Shown: positions 6,749-16,517 of the stretch, in pieces
How positions within the stretch are numbered: position 1 is the stretch's first letter
How the letters are laid out: every line of letters starts with the position of its first letter
Origin: Pseudomonadota bacterium
GTDB lineage: Bacteria; Pseudomonadota; Gammaproteobacteria; Steroidobacterales; Steroidobacteraceae
NCBI GenBank assembly: GCA_021822385.1
Contig: JAKARC010000017.1
Span: 1-50,575, forward strand
DNA: 50,575 nt
Reading direction: 5' to 3'
Notes under the pieces: generated by a model
The model's input: the letters and a program-made list of their open reading frames with translations, nothing else
Database searches by the model: none
Told to the model about the DNA's origin: nothing
Translations under genes and position numbers: made by a program

Positions 6749-8389
6749 ATGGCGCGTGTCGGCGCGCGGGGCGATGCTGCGCATGTTTGGACGTCGGCGA
6801 GATCGGCGGCCGGTCGGCACAGTCCGTGGCTCATCGCCACCATCATTTCGATCTCCGCGTTCATGGAGACGCTCGACACGGCGATCGCCAACGTGTCGCT
6901 GCAGCACATCGCCGGCTCGCTGGCCGTCAGTTACGATCAGGCGACCTGGGTACTGACCAGCTATCTGATCGCCAATGCCGTGGTCGTTCCAGCGAGCAGC
7001 TGGCTCGCGAATGTCTTCGGCCGCAAGCACTACTACATGGCAAGCGTGGCGCTTTTTACCGTCTCATCGCTGCTGTGCGGTCTTGCGCCGTCGCTGACGT
7101 TCCTGATCGCGGCGCGGGTTGCGCAGGGCATCGGCGGCGGCGGACTCGCGCCCATCACCCAGGCGATGCTGGTGGACACATTTCCGCCGCAATCCCGCGG
7201 CAAGGCCATGGCGGCGTACGGCATGATCGTGATTCTGGCGCCGATGCTCGGCCCTCTGCTCGGCGGTTACATCACCGATTATTTATCGTGGCACTGGATC
7301 TTCTTTATCAATGTGCCGGTGGGGATCTTGTCCCTGACTCTCGTCGAAGCCTACGTCGACGAACCGCCGCTGCTCGTCAAGGAGCGGCACGAGCGGCGCA
7401 CGCGCGGCTTTAGCTTCGACCTGCCGGGTGCGGTGCTGATTTCGCTCGGGCTGGCATTTCTCGAAGTCATGACCGACCGTGGCGTACAGGATGATTGGTT
7501 CGCAAGCCCGCTGATCCGCGCCGCGGCAGTCATATCCGGGGTCTGCATCGTCGGGTTCGTCGTCTGGGAATTGCTCGCGCGCCAGCCACTGCTTGACATG
7601 CGCTTGTTCAAACACCGGAACTTCGCCGCCGGCACGCTGCTCATCATGGTGATCGGTGTGATCCTGTTTGGAACCACGCAATTCCTGCCGCAATTCCTCC
7701 AGCAAGTGATGGGTTACACGGCGGAACAAGCTGGACTCGCGCTCACCTTCGGCGGCATGATCACCATGGTGAGCATGCCGCTCGCAGGCGTGCTGACCGG
7801 CTACTTCAGACCCCGTAACATGATGTGGGCGGGGCTCGGCGTCATCTGCGTCTCGCTGTGGACGATGTCCCATTTCAGCGTCAACGTGACTTTCGCTCAG
7901 GTGGCCGAGGCGCGTGCATGGCAGTCCGCGGGGATACCGTTCCTGTTCGTGCCGCTGATGACCGCAGCATACGTTGGCGTGCCGGGAAACCGTACCGGGA
8001 ATGCGGCTGCCATGATTGCGGTGGCGCGTAATGTCGGCGGCAGTCTTGGTATCGCGATGGTGCAGGCGCTGCTTGCTCGCCGCGAGCAGTTCCACCAGGT
8101 GCGTCTGGTCGACGGACTGCAGCCGCTCGATGCCGCGTACATGCATGCCGTGCATGTGCTGACGCGTCTGTTCATCAGTCGTGGTGCAGCTCCTGCGCTG
8201 GCCGCGCGCATGGCGGTCGGGCGGATTTATGAGTTGATGCAACGCCAAGTGCTGATGCTGTCGTTCGACGATGTCTTCTGGGCGCTGATGCTATTTGTCA
8301 TTGCCGTCTCACCAGTGCTGCTGCTGCTGCGCACGCCGCCGGCGCGCGGCGGGTCCGTGCCGAAGCGGGTGACAGAGGCGCCTCTTTGA
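6749..8389 (+). CDS. MFS drug efflux permease, DHA2 family (EmrB/QacA-like)
   Basis: A 546-residue inner-membrane proton antiporter with a 14-helix plan. Family features include FMETLDTAIANVSLQHIAGSL in helix 1, NVFGRKHYY after helix 2, QGIGGGGLAPITQAM and the helix-5 motif GPLLGGYITDYLSWHWIFFINVP. It pairs with the EmrA-like adaptor two bases upstream to form a tripartite pump with an outer-membrane channel encoded elsewhere. Substrates cannot be read from the sequence; EmrAB pumps typically expel hydrophobic compounds. The palindrome at 5525-5539 may place it under the divergent winged-helix regulator. Confidence 0.93.
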   Translation: MARVGARGDAAHVWTSARSAAGRHSPWLIATIISISAFMETLDTAIANVSLQHIAGSLAVSYDQATWVLTSYLIANAVVVPASSWLANVFGRKHYYMASVALFTVSSLLCGLAPSLTFLIAARVAQGIGGGGLAPITQAMLVDTFPPQSRGKAMAAYGMIVILAPMLGPLLGGYITDYLSWHWIFFINVPVGILSLTLVEAYVDEPPLLVKERHERRTRGFSFDLPGAVLISLGLAFLEVMTDRGVQDDWFASPLIRAAAVISGVCIVGFVVWELLARQPLLDMRLFKHRNFAAGTLLIMVIGVILFGTTQFLPQFLQQVMGYTAEQAGLALTFGGMITMVSMPLAGVLTGYFRPRNMMWAGLGVICVSLWTMSHFSVNVTFAQVAEARAWQSAGIPFLFVPLMTAAYVGVPGNRTGNAAAMIAVARNVGGSLGIAMVQALLARREQFHQVRLVDGLQPLDAAYMHAVHVLTRLFISRGAAPALAARMAVGRIYELMQRQVLMLSFDDVFWALMLFVIAVSPVLLLLRTPPARGGSVPKRVTEAPL

Positions 8390-8426
8390 AGTTCTTGCGC
8401 ACTTGCGTCTGCGGAGTTGTCGAGCC

Positions 8427-9695
8427 ATGAGTCAGTCGCGCGACGGCGCGCTCGCGCAGGATCGTGCCGACATGCTGGCACCGCTGCGGCAGCGCTTTGC
8501 GCAGCCGCACACGGCACAGGGGCGCCCGTGCGCGTATCTGTGCGGACATTCGCTGGGCCTCATGCCGCTCGCGGCGCGCGCGCTGCTCGCGGCCGAACTC
8601 GACGACTGGGCGCGTCTTGGCGTACTGGGACACGAGAACGCGCAACGGCCCTGGATCACCTACCACGATGCACTCGCGGCGCCGATGGCGGAGCTGCTCG
8701 GCTGCGATGCCGAGGAAGTCGTCGTGATGAACTCTCTGTCCGTCAATCTGCAGCTGCTGCTCGCCAGCTTCTATCAGCCCGCCGGTGTGCGGCGCCGCAT
8801 CCTGATCGAGGCTGGGGCATTTCCATCGGACCGCTACGCGGTCATGTCACATCTGCGCTGGCATGGGTGCGAGCCGCGGACCGATCTGATCGAACTCGCC
8901 CCTCGGGACGGCGAGGACCTGATTCGAGAGGCGGACGTCGAGGCGGCCTTGCAGCGTGACGGCGAGCGCATCGCGCTCGTGCTCTGGCCGGGCGTGCAGT
9001 ACCTGACAGGACAAGCGTTCGACCTTGCACGCATCGCGCGAGCGGCACACGCAGTCGGTGCACTGGCCGGCTTCGATCTCGCTCATGCGGTCGGCAACAT
9101 GCCGTTTCCGCTGCGCGCAGGTGCGGCGGATTTTGCCGTCTGGTGCTCCTACAAATATCTGAATGCCGGCCCGGGCGCGCTCGGCGGCTGTTTTGTGCAT
9201 CGGCGGCATTTCGACTCTGCCCGACCGCGGCTCGTCGGCTGGTGGGGTCACGATCTGGCAAGCCGATTTGACATGCCACACGACTTCCGCGCCGCCGCCG
9301 GCGCGGCCGGCTTTCAGGTGAGCAATCAATCGGTACTTGCGGCAGCGCCTCTTGTGGCGTCTCTGGCGCTATTTCGGGAGGCCGGCATGGAGCGACTGCG
9401 GAGGAAGTCCGTGGCACTGGGTGCCTATTTCGAGCAGCTCATCGCGCAGCGGACGCCGCAGGTGCGTGTCATGACACCACGCGATGTCGCTGCGCGCGGC
9501 GCGCAATTTTCCTTGCGCATCGACGGTGATCCGATGCGTGCCCGGCGCGTCCTCGACGGGCTGCGCAGGCGGGGCGTGATCTGCGATTGGCGGGCACCGG
9601 ATATCATCCGGGCAGCGCTCACGCCGCTGTACAATGGTTTTGTCGATGTATTTGATTTCGTAGAGAATCTCGCGGCCTCGCTCCAGGAGGCGTAG
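8427..9695 (+). CDS. kynU: Kynureninase
   Basis: A 422-residue fold-type I PLP enzyme that cleaves kynurenine or 3-hydroxykynurenine to (3-hydroxy)anthranilate and alanine. Family landmarks are YLCGHSLGLMP near the N-terminus, VVVMNSLSVNLQLLL, GFDLAHAVGNMP (PLP-ring aspartate region) and WCSYKYLNAGPG with the Schiff-base Lys243. It is followed two bases later by kmo, which makes the 3-hydroxylated substrate, so the pair codes two consecutive steps of the tryptophan-to-quinolinate route. ATG 8427 was chosen because the protein begins sensibly there; upstream codons to 8403 are not conserved. Confidence 0.94.
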   Translation: MSQSRDGALAQDRADMLAPLRQRFAQPHTAQGRPCAYLCGHSLGLMPLAARALLAAELDDWARLGVLGHENAQRPWITYHDALAAPMAELLGCDAEEVVVMNSLSVNLQLLLASFYQPAGVRRRILIEAGAFPSDRYAVMSHLRWHGCEPRTDLIELAPRDGEDLIREADVEAALQRDGERIALVLWPGVQYLTGQAFDLARIARAAHAVGALAGFDLAHAVGNMPFPLRAGAADFAVWCSYKYLNAGPGALGGCFVHRRHFDSARPRLVGWWGHDLASRFDMPHDFRAAAGAAGFQVSNQSVLAAAPLVASLALFREAGMERLRRKSVALGAYFEQLIAQRTPQVRVMTPRDVAARGAQFSLRIDGDPMRARRVLDGLRRRGVICDWRAPDIIRAALTPLYNGFVDVFDFVENLAASLQEA

Positions 9696-9697
9696 AA

Positions 9698-11077
9698 ATG
9701 CCGCGCGAGCGTCCCATCGTGATTGTCGGTGCCGGCTTGGCCGGACCGCTGCTGGCGCTGCTGCTGGCGCGGCGGGGTATGCCGGTCACGCTGCTCGAGC
9801 GCAGAGCAGCCCCCGACGGCAAGCACTCCGCGGATGGCCGCTCGATCAACCTCGCGCTTTCGGCCCGCGGCATCCGTCCGCTCGAGCGGGCCGGAGTGTT
9901 CGATGACGTCAAACCCCTGCTGATGCCGATGCGCGGGCGTCGGGTGCATCCGTTGTCCGCAGCGAGCATGCTGCATTCATACGGACAGCGTCCCGAGGAG
10001 ATCAATTTTGCCGTTGGCCGTACGGCGCTGAATCGTGTGCTGCTCGCGGCCGCGGAACGTGCCGGCGTGATCCTGCGCTTCGAGCAACGCTGCCTCGGTC
10101 TGGAGCCTGATTCGCCTGCGCTGCACTGCATGGATGAGCGCTCCGGCCGGCACTTCCTGCTCGACTGCGAAACGGTCCTTGCCGCCGATGGCGCCGGGTC
10201 GGCCGTACGGGCGAGTCTGGTCGCCGCCGGTGCGAGCCGTGTGCGGGTCACGCCCCTCGATCACGATTACAAGGAACTCAATCTGCCGGCGCTCGGCGGC
10301 GCGCACGCACTCGAGCCCGATGCGTTGCACATCTGGCCGCGGGGCGGGTTCATGCTGATTGCGCTGCCGAATCCCGACGGTACGTTCACGCTGACACTGT
10401 TCCTGCCTCGCACCGGCGCGCCGAGCTTCGCGGCGCTCACCGGCGCGCAGGCGCTGGAAACGTTCTTCGCGACACAGTTTCCCGATCTGGAGCCGTATCG
10501 TGCCGAGCTCATCCACAGCTTCCGCCACCACCGCCAGGGTCGGCTCGGCACGGTGCGCGTGCGCGGCTGGCACCTGCGGGGCAGGGCGCTGCTCCTCGGT
10601 GATGCGGCGCACACCATTGTCCCCTTCCATGGCCAGGGGATGAATGCCGCATTCGAGGATTGCGCCGTGCTCGATACGCTGATCGAACGCGGTGGATCGT
10701 GGCCCGATATCTATGCCGCATTCGAGCGTCTGCGCCGGCCGAGCGCGGCGGCGATTGCACACATGGCGCTCGAAAATTATGAGGAAATGCGCGCGGGCGT
10801 GCAGAGCGCGGACTTCCAACGGCGTCGGGATCTCGCGTTCGCGCTCGAGCGGCGTTTTCCCGAGCGCTTCATCCCGCGTTACTCAATGGTGATGTTCCAC
10901 CCGGAACTGTCTTATCGCGAGGCGCGCCGCCGCGGTGCGATCCAGGCCGCGATCATCGGGCGTTTGGACCGAGAGCGTGGTGCCGGGGGCGGCATCGACT
11001 TCGATCTCGCCGAGCGGCTGCTGCAGGCACGCCTCCCGGCGCTCATTGAGCGAGACCCGGACGCCGGGACCGGCTAG
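9698..11077 (+). CDS. kmo: Kynurenine 3-monooxygenase
   Basis: A 459-residue class A flavin monooxygenase that hydroxylates L-kynurenine with NADPH and O2. The FAD site begins with IVIVGAGLAGPLLALLLARRG, the kynurenine-monooxygenase-specific DGRSINLALSARG follows, and the second FAD motif is RALLLGDAAHTIVPFHGQGMNAAFEDC. AGGAGG at 9685-9690 sits 7 bases before the ATG, a strong SD. Directly downstream of kynU, it supports use of the kynurenine pathway for NAD synthesis or tryptophan catabolism; the other pathway enzymes are not in the window. Confidence 0.95.
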   Translation: MPRERPIVIVGAGLAGPLLALLLARRGMPVTLLERRAAPDGKHSADGRSINLALSARGIRPLERAGVFDDVKPLLMPMRGRRVHPLSAASMLHSYGQRPEEINFAVGRTALNRVLLAAAERAGVILRFEQRCLGLEPDSPALHCMDERSGRHFLLDCETVLAADGAGSAVRASLVAAGASRVRVTPLDHDYKELNLPALGGAHALEPDALHIWPRGGFMLIALPNPDGTFTLTLFLPRTGAPSFAALTGAQALETFFATQFPDLEPYRAELIHSFRHHRQGRLGTVRVRGWHLRGRALLLGDAAHTIVPFHGQGMNAAFEDCAVLDTLIERGGSWPDIYAAFERLRRPSAAAIAHMALENYEEMRAGVQSADFQRRRDLAFALERRFPERFIPRYSMVMFHPELSYREARRRGAIQAAIIGRLDRERGAGGGIDFDLAERLLQARLPALIERDPDAGTG

Positions 11078-11087
11078 AATTGTGCCC

Positions 11088-11417
11088 ATGAACAGAGTCA
11101 CCACAGACGGGGTCGTCGAATACAGCCCGCAGGACGTACAGAGCCTGCTCGAAGAAGGCCGCATCCTGTTGATCGACGTACGCGAGGCGGACGAGTACGG
11201 TACCGAGCGTATTCCCGGCGCGCTGTTGTATCCGCTCTCGACATTCGATGCGGTATACCTGCCCGTCGATGAGCGGCGGGCGGTGGTTTTTCACTGCGCA
11301 GCTGGAGGCCGATCACTGACCGCGGCACGTCTGCGCAAAGCCGGTGGCCATCCTGCTGCACATATGGCCGGAGGTATCGCCGCATGGAAAGCCCTGGGCC
11401 TGCCGACGATCAGCTAG
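11088..11417 (+). CDS. Rhodanese-like domain protein
   Basis: A 109-residue single rhodanese domain: LLIDVREADEYGTERIPGALLYPLS at the N-terminus and the active-site loop HCAAGGRS with Cys70. Such proteins transfer sulfane sulfur or handle persulfides in the cytosol. It starts 10 bases after kmo, and its last 34 bases overlap trmB in another frame, so it may be part of a kynU-kmo-rhodanese-trmB transcript. The physiological acceptor is unknown. Confidence 0.9.
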   Translation: MNRVTTDGVVEYSPQDVQSLLEEGRILLIDVREADEYGTERIPGALLYPLSTFDAVYLPVDERRAVVFHCAAGGRSLTAARLRKAGGHPAAHMAGGIAAWKALGLPTIS

Positions 11418-12112
11418 GCGGGCGGTGCCCGCCGCGGCACGAACATCCGCGGGCGATCCGCTCCTTTGTCACTCGCGCCGGGCGCGTCACTGAGGGCCAG
11501 GCGCGTGCGCTGGAGAGTCTTTGGCCGCAGTATGGACTCGAGCCAGCCGGCAGGATCGATCTTGCGGCGCTGTTCGGGCGTAGCGCCCCCCGTTGCGCCG
11601 AGATCGGTTTCGGCAATGGCGAGAATCTCCTCGCGCTCGCCGCGCGCCATCCCGAGCGCGACTATCTCGGTATCGAGGTGCATCGTCCGGGGGTCGGGCG
11701 GCTCCTGCTCGGGCTTGAAGCGCTCAAATTGAACAACGTCCGGGTGATCTGTCGCGATACCGTCGAGGTTCTCGAGCAGAACCTGCCGCCGGCGTGCTTC
11801 GAGGAAATCCTGGTGCTTTTCCCCGATCCCTGGCCGAAGAAGCGTCATCACAAGCGACGGTTGATCCAGGGACCGTTCGTGCGAGCGCTTGCAGACCACC
11901 TGTGCCCCGGCGGCACGCTGCAATTGGCCACGGATTGGCAGCCCTATGCCGAGTCAATGCTTACGGTGCTGAGCGCCGAGCCGCTGCTCCGCAATCTAGC
12001 GCCGGCGGGTGGATTTGCGCCGAGCCCCCGCGAACGGACTGAGACCCGCTTCGAGCGCCGCGGCGCTCGCCTCGGGCACGCGGTGTGGGACCTGGCATTC
12101 ACGAGGATCTAA
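11384..12112 (+). CDS. trmB: tRNA (guanine-N7-)-methyltransferase
   Basis: A 242-residue SAM enzyme that makes m7G46 in tRNA variable loops. Signatures are AEIGFGNGENLLALAARHPERDYLGIEVH (SAM site) and LFPDPWPKKRHHKRRL (catalytic and tRNA-binding). The C-terminal TETRFERRGARLGHAVWDLAF also matches the family. The start overlaps the end of the rhodanese gene by 34 bases; the ATG at 11384 gives a short variable leader before RAIRSFVTRAGR, the normal family start, so a later start cannot be excluded. Confidence 0.94.
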   Translation: MESPGPADDQLGGRCPPRHEHPRAIRSFVTRAGRVTEGQARALESLWPQYGLEPAGRIDLAALFGRSAPRCAEIGFGNGENLLALAARHPERDYLGIEVHRPGVGRLLLGLEALKLNNVRVICRDTVEVLEQNLPPACFEEILVLFPDPWPKKRHHKRRLIQGPFVRALADHLCPGGTLQLATDWQPYAESMLTVLSAEPLLRNLAPAGGFAPSPRERTETRFERRGARLGHAVWDLAFTRI

Positions 12113-12179
12113 GCCCGCCCGGGTGACTGCGGCCACGATGCGGTGCGCGGCCGTTGGGGTGGAAATGGTGCCGGCGGCC

Positions 12180-12812
12180 TCACCCGTGCAGGAATGCGGA
12201 GCGCAGCCCGTCGACCATGAATTGCACGGCCAGGGCGCCGAGCACGACACCGAGCAGACGCCCCGCGACATTGACCCCCGTCACCCCGATGATGCGCATG
12301 AGCGGGTCAGCCAGCCACATGATGATCAGTGATACGGCCAGGACCACGATCACGGCGGCAAAGAGACTGAGGAACAGTCCCGGCTGGCGCAGCAGATGCA
12401 CGGGCCCGAACCACAGCAGGACGGTGGCGAGCGCTCCTGGACCGGAAATGAATGGAAACGCGAGTGGTACCACCGCGATGTCGGCGCGGCGCTGGCTCTC
12501 CGCCTGTTCGTCGCTCGAGGTCCGGCTGCCCGATTCGCGCGCGAAGACCATTTCCAGGGCGAGCAGGAACAGCAGTACCCCGCCGAAGATGCGAAATGCC
12601 CCCAGGCTGATGTTCATGATGGCGAGGAACGGCGCGCCGACCAGGGCGAAGAATGCCAGGATCAATGCCGAGACGACTGTCGCCTTCACGGCCATGCGGC
12701 GCTGATATTCACGGGTGGATCCCGCAGTGAGCGTACTGAAGACTGGCAGCAGCGAGATCGGTTCCACCACTGCAAAAAAAACCACAAAGAATTTCAGCAA
12801 CTGCTGCAGCAT
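12180..12812 (-). CDS. MarC-family integral membrane protein
   Basis: A 210-residue protein with six predicted helices and the MarC features FFAVVEPISLLPVFSTLT at the start, IVPLAFPFISGPGALATVLL in the middle and VTGVNVAGRLLGVVLGALAVQFMVDG at the end. The molecular role of MarC proteins is not established; early links to multiple drug resistance were not upheld. The ATG 12812 is the first that keeps the conserved first helix intact. The gene is divergent from the acidic small protein at 12998. A second, longer MarC relative lies at 25018-25767. Confidence 0.9.
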   Translation of the reverse strand: MLQQLLKFFVVFFAVVEPISLLPVFSTLTAGSTREYQRRMAVKATVVSALILAFFALVGAPFLAIMNISLGAFRIFGGVLLFLLALEMVFARESGSRTSSDEQAESQRRADIAVVPLAFPFISGPGALATVLLWFGPVHLLRQPGLFLSLFAAVIVVLAVSLIIMWLADPLMRIIGVTGVNVAGRLLGVVLGALAVQFMVDGLRSAFLHG

Positions 12813-12997
12813 CGCTGTCGGACCGCGTATTTCCCTGCTTGAAAGGGGCGCCGACGAGGCGCACCATGAATACTCGCCCCTCGCCCGGCGAACGCAGGAT
12901 AACAGCTCCGCGCTGCTCCGGGCCTGCTGTGTGGTCTTGTCCAGAAGACCGCCGTTTCCGGGGCGCCAGGGGGGTGGCGCACCGGTGAGGTTTGGCC

Positions 12998-13312
12998 ATG
13001 GTCGTTCCGCAACCAAGAATCGGCGAGTGGTATCGTGCCAATGGCGGCGAGCTCTTCGAGGTCGTCGCGATCGACGATATCGGTGCCGCCGTCGACGTTC
13101 AGTATTTTGATGGCACGGTCGGGGAAATCGAGCGCGAGGACTGGGAAGCGCAATGGACTGACGGCCTGATCGAGGCGGCCGAGCCGCCCGAGGACTGGAG
13201 CGGTTCGGTCGATGTCGAGGCCGATGAGGATCAGAGCTCGGACGGCGAGCGGCTGGATGGCGATACGGTGCTGCGCGCCGGACCGCTTGAGGGACTCGAT
13301 TTGTTCGAGTAA
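12998..13312 (+). CDS. Small acidic protein, DUF6763-like
   Basis: A 104-residue, very acidic protein. The first half (PRIGEWYRANGGELFEVVAID, then VQYFDGTVGEIEREDWEAQW) resembles a compact beta domain found in a family of uncharacterised gammaproteobacterial proteins; I believe this is DUF6763 but name it tentatively. The second half is Asp/Glu-rich (DWSGSVDVEADEDQSSDGE) and likely disordered. The ATG at 12998 has GTGAGG about 7 bases upstream. It is convergent with the Rieske gene. Function is unknown. Confidence 0.7.
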   Translation: MVVPQPRIGEWYRANGGELFEVVAIDDIGAAVDVQYFDGTVGEIEREDWEAQWTDGLIEAAEPPEDWSGSVDVEADEDQSSDGERLDGDTVLRAGPLEGLDLFE

Positions 13313-13315
13313 GGG

Positions 13316-13705
13316 TTAGGTGATCGTGGCCGCAAGCGCCGCGACATCCACCTCGGGAGCGAGCAGCACCAGATCGCCTACGAGCGCCACCGGTATGGGT
13401 CGCAGCGCGCGTCCGGCACAGGGACCGGCAATACACAGACCGTGGTCGCGCTCGAACAGCGCCCCGTGCGAGGCACAGACAATCAGCGTGCGGTCCGGTG
13501 TCAGGAACTGGTGCGCGAGCAAATCGAGCGGGTGGCCCGCGTGCGGACAGTGGTTGACGTAGCCGCGCACGCCGGCACCATGTTTGACGACGAACCCGCG
13601 CAGAGGCCATTCGCCGCCGCCGACGGTGAATGCACGCGCGCCGCTTGCTGCCAGGTCGGCGAGGCGGCAGACCACCCGCTGCAGATCAATCTCAGGGCAA
13701 CCCAT
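13316..13705 (-). CDS. Rieske [2Fe-2S] ferredoxin-like protein
   Basis: A 129-residue stand-alone Rieske domain with both cluster-binding boxes: CPHAGHPLD (Cys, His) and CASHGALFE (Cys, His). No membrane anchor or signal peptide is visible, so it is probably a soluble cytosolic electron carrier or oxygenase-type ferredoxin. Start ATG 13705 precedes [15 protein letters not shown]. The gene begins 14 bases inside the end of ampG, so the two are probably co-transcribed, though no functional link is evident. Confidence 0.88.
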   Translation of the reverse strand: MGCPEIDLQRVVCRLADLAASGARAFTVGGGEWPLRGFVVKHGAGVRGYVNHCPHAGHPLDLLAHQFLTPDRTLIVCASHGALFERDHGLCIAGPCAGRALRPIPVALVGDLVLLAPEVDVAALAATIT

Positions 13706-15119
13706 CGACGTGCTCGAGCATGCCGTCACACCTGCCCGCCTTCGGCCCGCCGCCGCGCGGCATGCTGCGCCACAGCCACGCAAGCAGCAGCAGGCCTGGA
13801 ATGCCGAGGCCCGCCGTTAACATGAAGAAGTGATGGTAGCCGATCTGCTGGACCACGAAGCCGGAGACACCTTCGGAGATCTTTCCGGGCAGGGCGTAGA
13901 GCGAGGCGAACAGCGCATATTGCGTCGCGGTATATTTCGCGCTGGTGAGGGAGGACATGAACGCGATCAATGCCACGCCTTCGACCGATCGCGCCAGGTT
14001 GTCGAGGCCGTTGGCAAAGCCGAGCCCGACCAGCGTCGGAGTATGGGTTGTTGCCAGGAACGAATAGCTCAGATTCGAGCAGATGGCCAGTGCGCCGCCG
14101 ATCAGCAGCGAGCGGGCGAGCCCGAGTCTCGCGACCAGCGCTCCGGCGATGAAAACCCCCGCAATCGACAGGGAGAATCCGTACACCTTCACCACCAGCG
14201 CGATCTGATCGAGAGAGTAGTGCTGCGCGATGTAGAACGGTCCGGCCATCGCTCCCATGATGAATTCGTTCATTTCATACAGACCGATGAATGCCAGGCA
14301 CGGCAGCGCAAAGCGCAGGCCGTAGCGCGCGAAGAAGTCGGTGAGCGGGCAGATGACCGCGCCAATGAACCAGGCCCCGATGTTCTGCAGCGAGCCGGGC
14401 CAATGGGCGCGGCGCTCGAGCCAGGCGATGACGCGAGCCTCGCGCTGGCGCTCCTCACGGGTCGGATCGGCGTGCGGCTCCCGCGCGAACAACGTGGTGA
14501 CGATGCCGACGGCCATGAGAGCCGCCATGACGCCGTAACTGACATGCCAGCCGTAGGCGGCGGCGACGGTCAGTGCGCCGGCGGCGGCGGCGATCATTCC
14601 GACGTTGTAGCCGACTTCGTACGCTGCGACCATCGGTCCTTGCAATTCGGCCGATGCGGACTCGATGCGCCAGGCATTCATGGCGACATCCTGGGTTGCT
14701 GAACAGCAGGCCACGAACAATGCTGCGATCACCACCGAGTCGACGCTCGTGGCCGGAGAGGCCATGGCGATGCGTGCAAGGCCAAGCGCGACGCCGACCT
14801 GGGCCAACAGCATCCACGAGCGCCGCCGACCCAGGAACCGGTGCAGCACCGGCAGCTGCCAGCGGTCGACGAACGGCGAGAAAACGAATTCGAACGAATA
14901 CGCGAACCCTACCCACGCGATCATGCCGATGGTGGCAAGCTCGACTCCCGCCTGGCGGAGCCAGATCGACAGTGTCGAGAACACCAGCAGAAAGGGCAGA
15001 CCACTCGAAAAGCCGAGAAACAGCATCGTCACCACGCAACGCTGCCGGTAGGACGCGAGTGCCGCCAGCAAGTGCCCGCGCATGCCGGGGGTGCGCTTGG
15101 GGGTATTTTCGGTACTCAC
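13692..15119 (-). CDS. ampG: AmpG-family muropeptide permease
   Basis: An MFS transporter of about 475 residues importing anhydro-muropeptides (GlcNAc-anhydroMurNAc peptides) for cell-wall recycling. AmpG-like features are [24 protein letters not shown] at the start, SPFVDRW and [11 protein letters not shown] between early helices, [15 protein letters not shown], and [20 protein letters not shown] near the end. The start is uncertain: GTG 15119 ([11 protein letters not shown]) is listed, and ATG 15083 is a good alternative; the frame also runs to a TTG at 15170, too close to pyrE. Divergent from pyrE and overlapping the downstream Rieske gene. Confidence 0.85.
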   Translation of the reverse strand: MSTENTPKRTPGMRGHLLAALASYRQRCVVTMLFLGFSSGLPFLLVFSTLSIWLRQAGVELATIGMIAWVGFAYSFEFVFSPFVDRWQLPVLHRFLGRRRSWMLLAQVGVALGLARIAMASPATSVDSVVIAALFVACCSATQDVAMNAWRIESASAELQGPMVAAYEVGYNVGMIAAAAGALTVAAAYGWHVSYGVMAALMAVGIVTTLFAREPHADPTREERQREARVIAWLERRAHWPGSLQNIGAWFIGAVICPLTDFFARYGLRFALPCLAFIGLYEMNEFIMGAMAGPFYIAQHYSLDQIALVVKVYGFSLSIAGVFIAGALVARLGLARSLLIGGALAICSNLSYSFLATTHTPTLVGLGFANGLDNLARSVEGVALIAFMSSLTSAKYTATQYALFASLYALPGKISEGVSGFVVQQIGYHHFFMLTAGLGIPGLLLLAWLWRSMPRGGGPKAGRCDGMLEHVDGLP

Positions 15120-15181
15120 GGCCGCGCTGCTCGCGGCTGCCGGTTGACGCTGGGGGTATGCATCAGGCAATGATATTCGTT

Positions 15182-15835
15182 ATGAAAGACTATCAGCTCA
15201 AATTCATCGATCTGGCGCTTGCGCGTGCGGCTCTGCGCTTCGGCGCGTTCACCCTGAAGTCCGGCCGCGAGAGTCCGTACTTCTTCAATGCGGGCCTGTT
15301 CAGCGACGGCGAAGCCATTGCTGTCCTCGGCCGTTGCTACGCGGCCGCAATCTGCGCGGCCGCGCCGCCGTTCGACATGCTGTTCGGACCGGCATACAAG
15401 GGCATCGCACTCGCAGCAGTGACGGCTGCGGCCCTGTTCGATCATCATGGTCGCAGCGTCCCCTACGCGTTCAATCGCAAGGAAGCCAAGGATCACGGCG
15501 AGGGCGGCCGGCTGATCGGGGCGGCGCTGCGCGGGCGGGTCCTGATCGTCGATGACGTCGTGACGGCCGGAACCGCGGTGCGCGAGTCGCTCGATTTGAT
15601 CCGTGCCGCGGGCGCCGAGCCGGTGGGCTGCGTCTTCGCGCTTGACCGCCAGGAGCGCGGCCAGGGCGATCTCAGTGCGACGCAGGAAATCGAACGGGAA
15701 CACGGCGTGAAGTGCCTGAGCGTGCTCACGCTGGCTGCGCTGATCGAGGCGTTTGCTCGCCCCGGTGCCGGTGCGATTGCACCCGAGCAGCTCGCGGCGC
15801 TCAAAGCCTACCGCGCACGCTACGGAGTCGCCTAG
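15182..15835 (+). CDS. pyrE: Orotate phosphoribosyltransferase
   Basis: A 217-residue enzyme of pyrimidine synthesis (orotate + PRPP to OMP). The N-terminal region [18 protein letters not shown], the flexible loop [13 protein letters not shown] and the PRPP site [13 protein letters not shown] (120-132) are all intact and length is normal. ATG 15182 matches the usual MKDYQ start; an upstream in-frame ATG at 15158 is less likely. It is divergent from ampG. Confidence 0.96.
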   Translation: MKDYQLKFIDLALARAALRFGAFTLKSGRESPYFFNAGLFSDGEAIAVLGRCYAAAICAAAPPFDMLFGPAYKGIALAAVTAAALFDHHGRSVPYAFNRKEAKDHGEGGRLIGAALRGRVLIVDDVVTAGTAVRESLDLIRAAGAEPVGCVFALDRQERGQGDLSATQEIEREHGVKCLSVLTLAALIEAFARPGAGAIAPEQLAALKAYRARYGVA

Positions 15836-15918
15836 CGACCATCAGCTGGCCCCGGCGCCGTCCCTTCGGGCCTGGGATGCAGACTCGGCCGCTACGGGGC
15901 ACGTTTGCCGACACGCGG

Positions 15919-16470
15919 TCAATACGTGACCGTGACGTCGTGATTCCCGTGGACGCACTTGGCGACAGCGTCGCGATGGATGATGCGATACGGTGCGAAC
16001 GCAGGCTGTGCAGCGGCGAGCGCATTCTGGACGGACCTGAGATCGCCGAGATGCGCGCACAGCGCATGAATGTCGGCGGATATCTGGGCCGACCCCTGCT
16101 TGGCTCTGCGTTTGACGATGGACGAGTCATCGTGCCACAGCGCGGAAAAGAGGGAGCCGACGATGGTGACCCCGAGCTTACCACCGGCCTTGCCTGTGGC
16201 CGCGCCGGCTGAGCTGATGCGCCGTGCATCCCGATAGTAATGCCGCGCCAGTTGCTGTTCGGCCGGGGTGAGCGCTATGGCCTGCCCGCCTATCAACAGC
16301 GTACCGTTGCGGTCGATGGTGGCGCGCGGCGCGCCGCGGGTCGAGATGTGCACCGCCTGGGCACCGAGTGCAAGGGCGCCGTGTCGTCCATCGATGTTGC
16401 GGCGACTGCAAGCCGCAAGAGCCACGACCGGCAGCGCCGAACAGATAAAGATCCATAACCTACGGTTCAT
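15919..16470 (-). CDS. Putative lipoprotein, YggN/DUF2884-like
   Basis: A 183-residue protein with an N-terminal signal ending in a lipobox (LPVVALAAC), so it is probably lipid-anchored in the periplasm. The segment IDRNGTLLIGGQAIALTPAEQQLARHYY resembles YggN/DUF2884 proteins. The remainder ends in HGNHDVTVTY with two cysteines (around CAHLGD and KCVHG) that might pair. ATG 16470 is preferred over 16476 because GGAGA lies 6 bases upstream of it. Function is unknown; it sits just downstream of the RND gene on the same strand, 48 bases after its stop. Confidence 0.75.
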   Translation of the reverse strand: MNRRLWIFICSALPVVALAACSRRNIDGRHGALALGAQAVHISTRGAPRATIDRNGTLLIGGQAIALTPAEQQLARHYYRDARRISSAGAATGKAGGKLGVTIVGSLFSALWHDDSSIVKRRAKQGSAQISADIHALCAHLGDLRSVQNALAAAQPAFAPYRIIHRDAVAKCVHGNHDVTVTY

Positions 16471-16517
16471 TGCCATTCTCTCCGCGCGTCGCAGTACATG
16501 AATCTTGACCGCTCATC

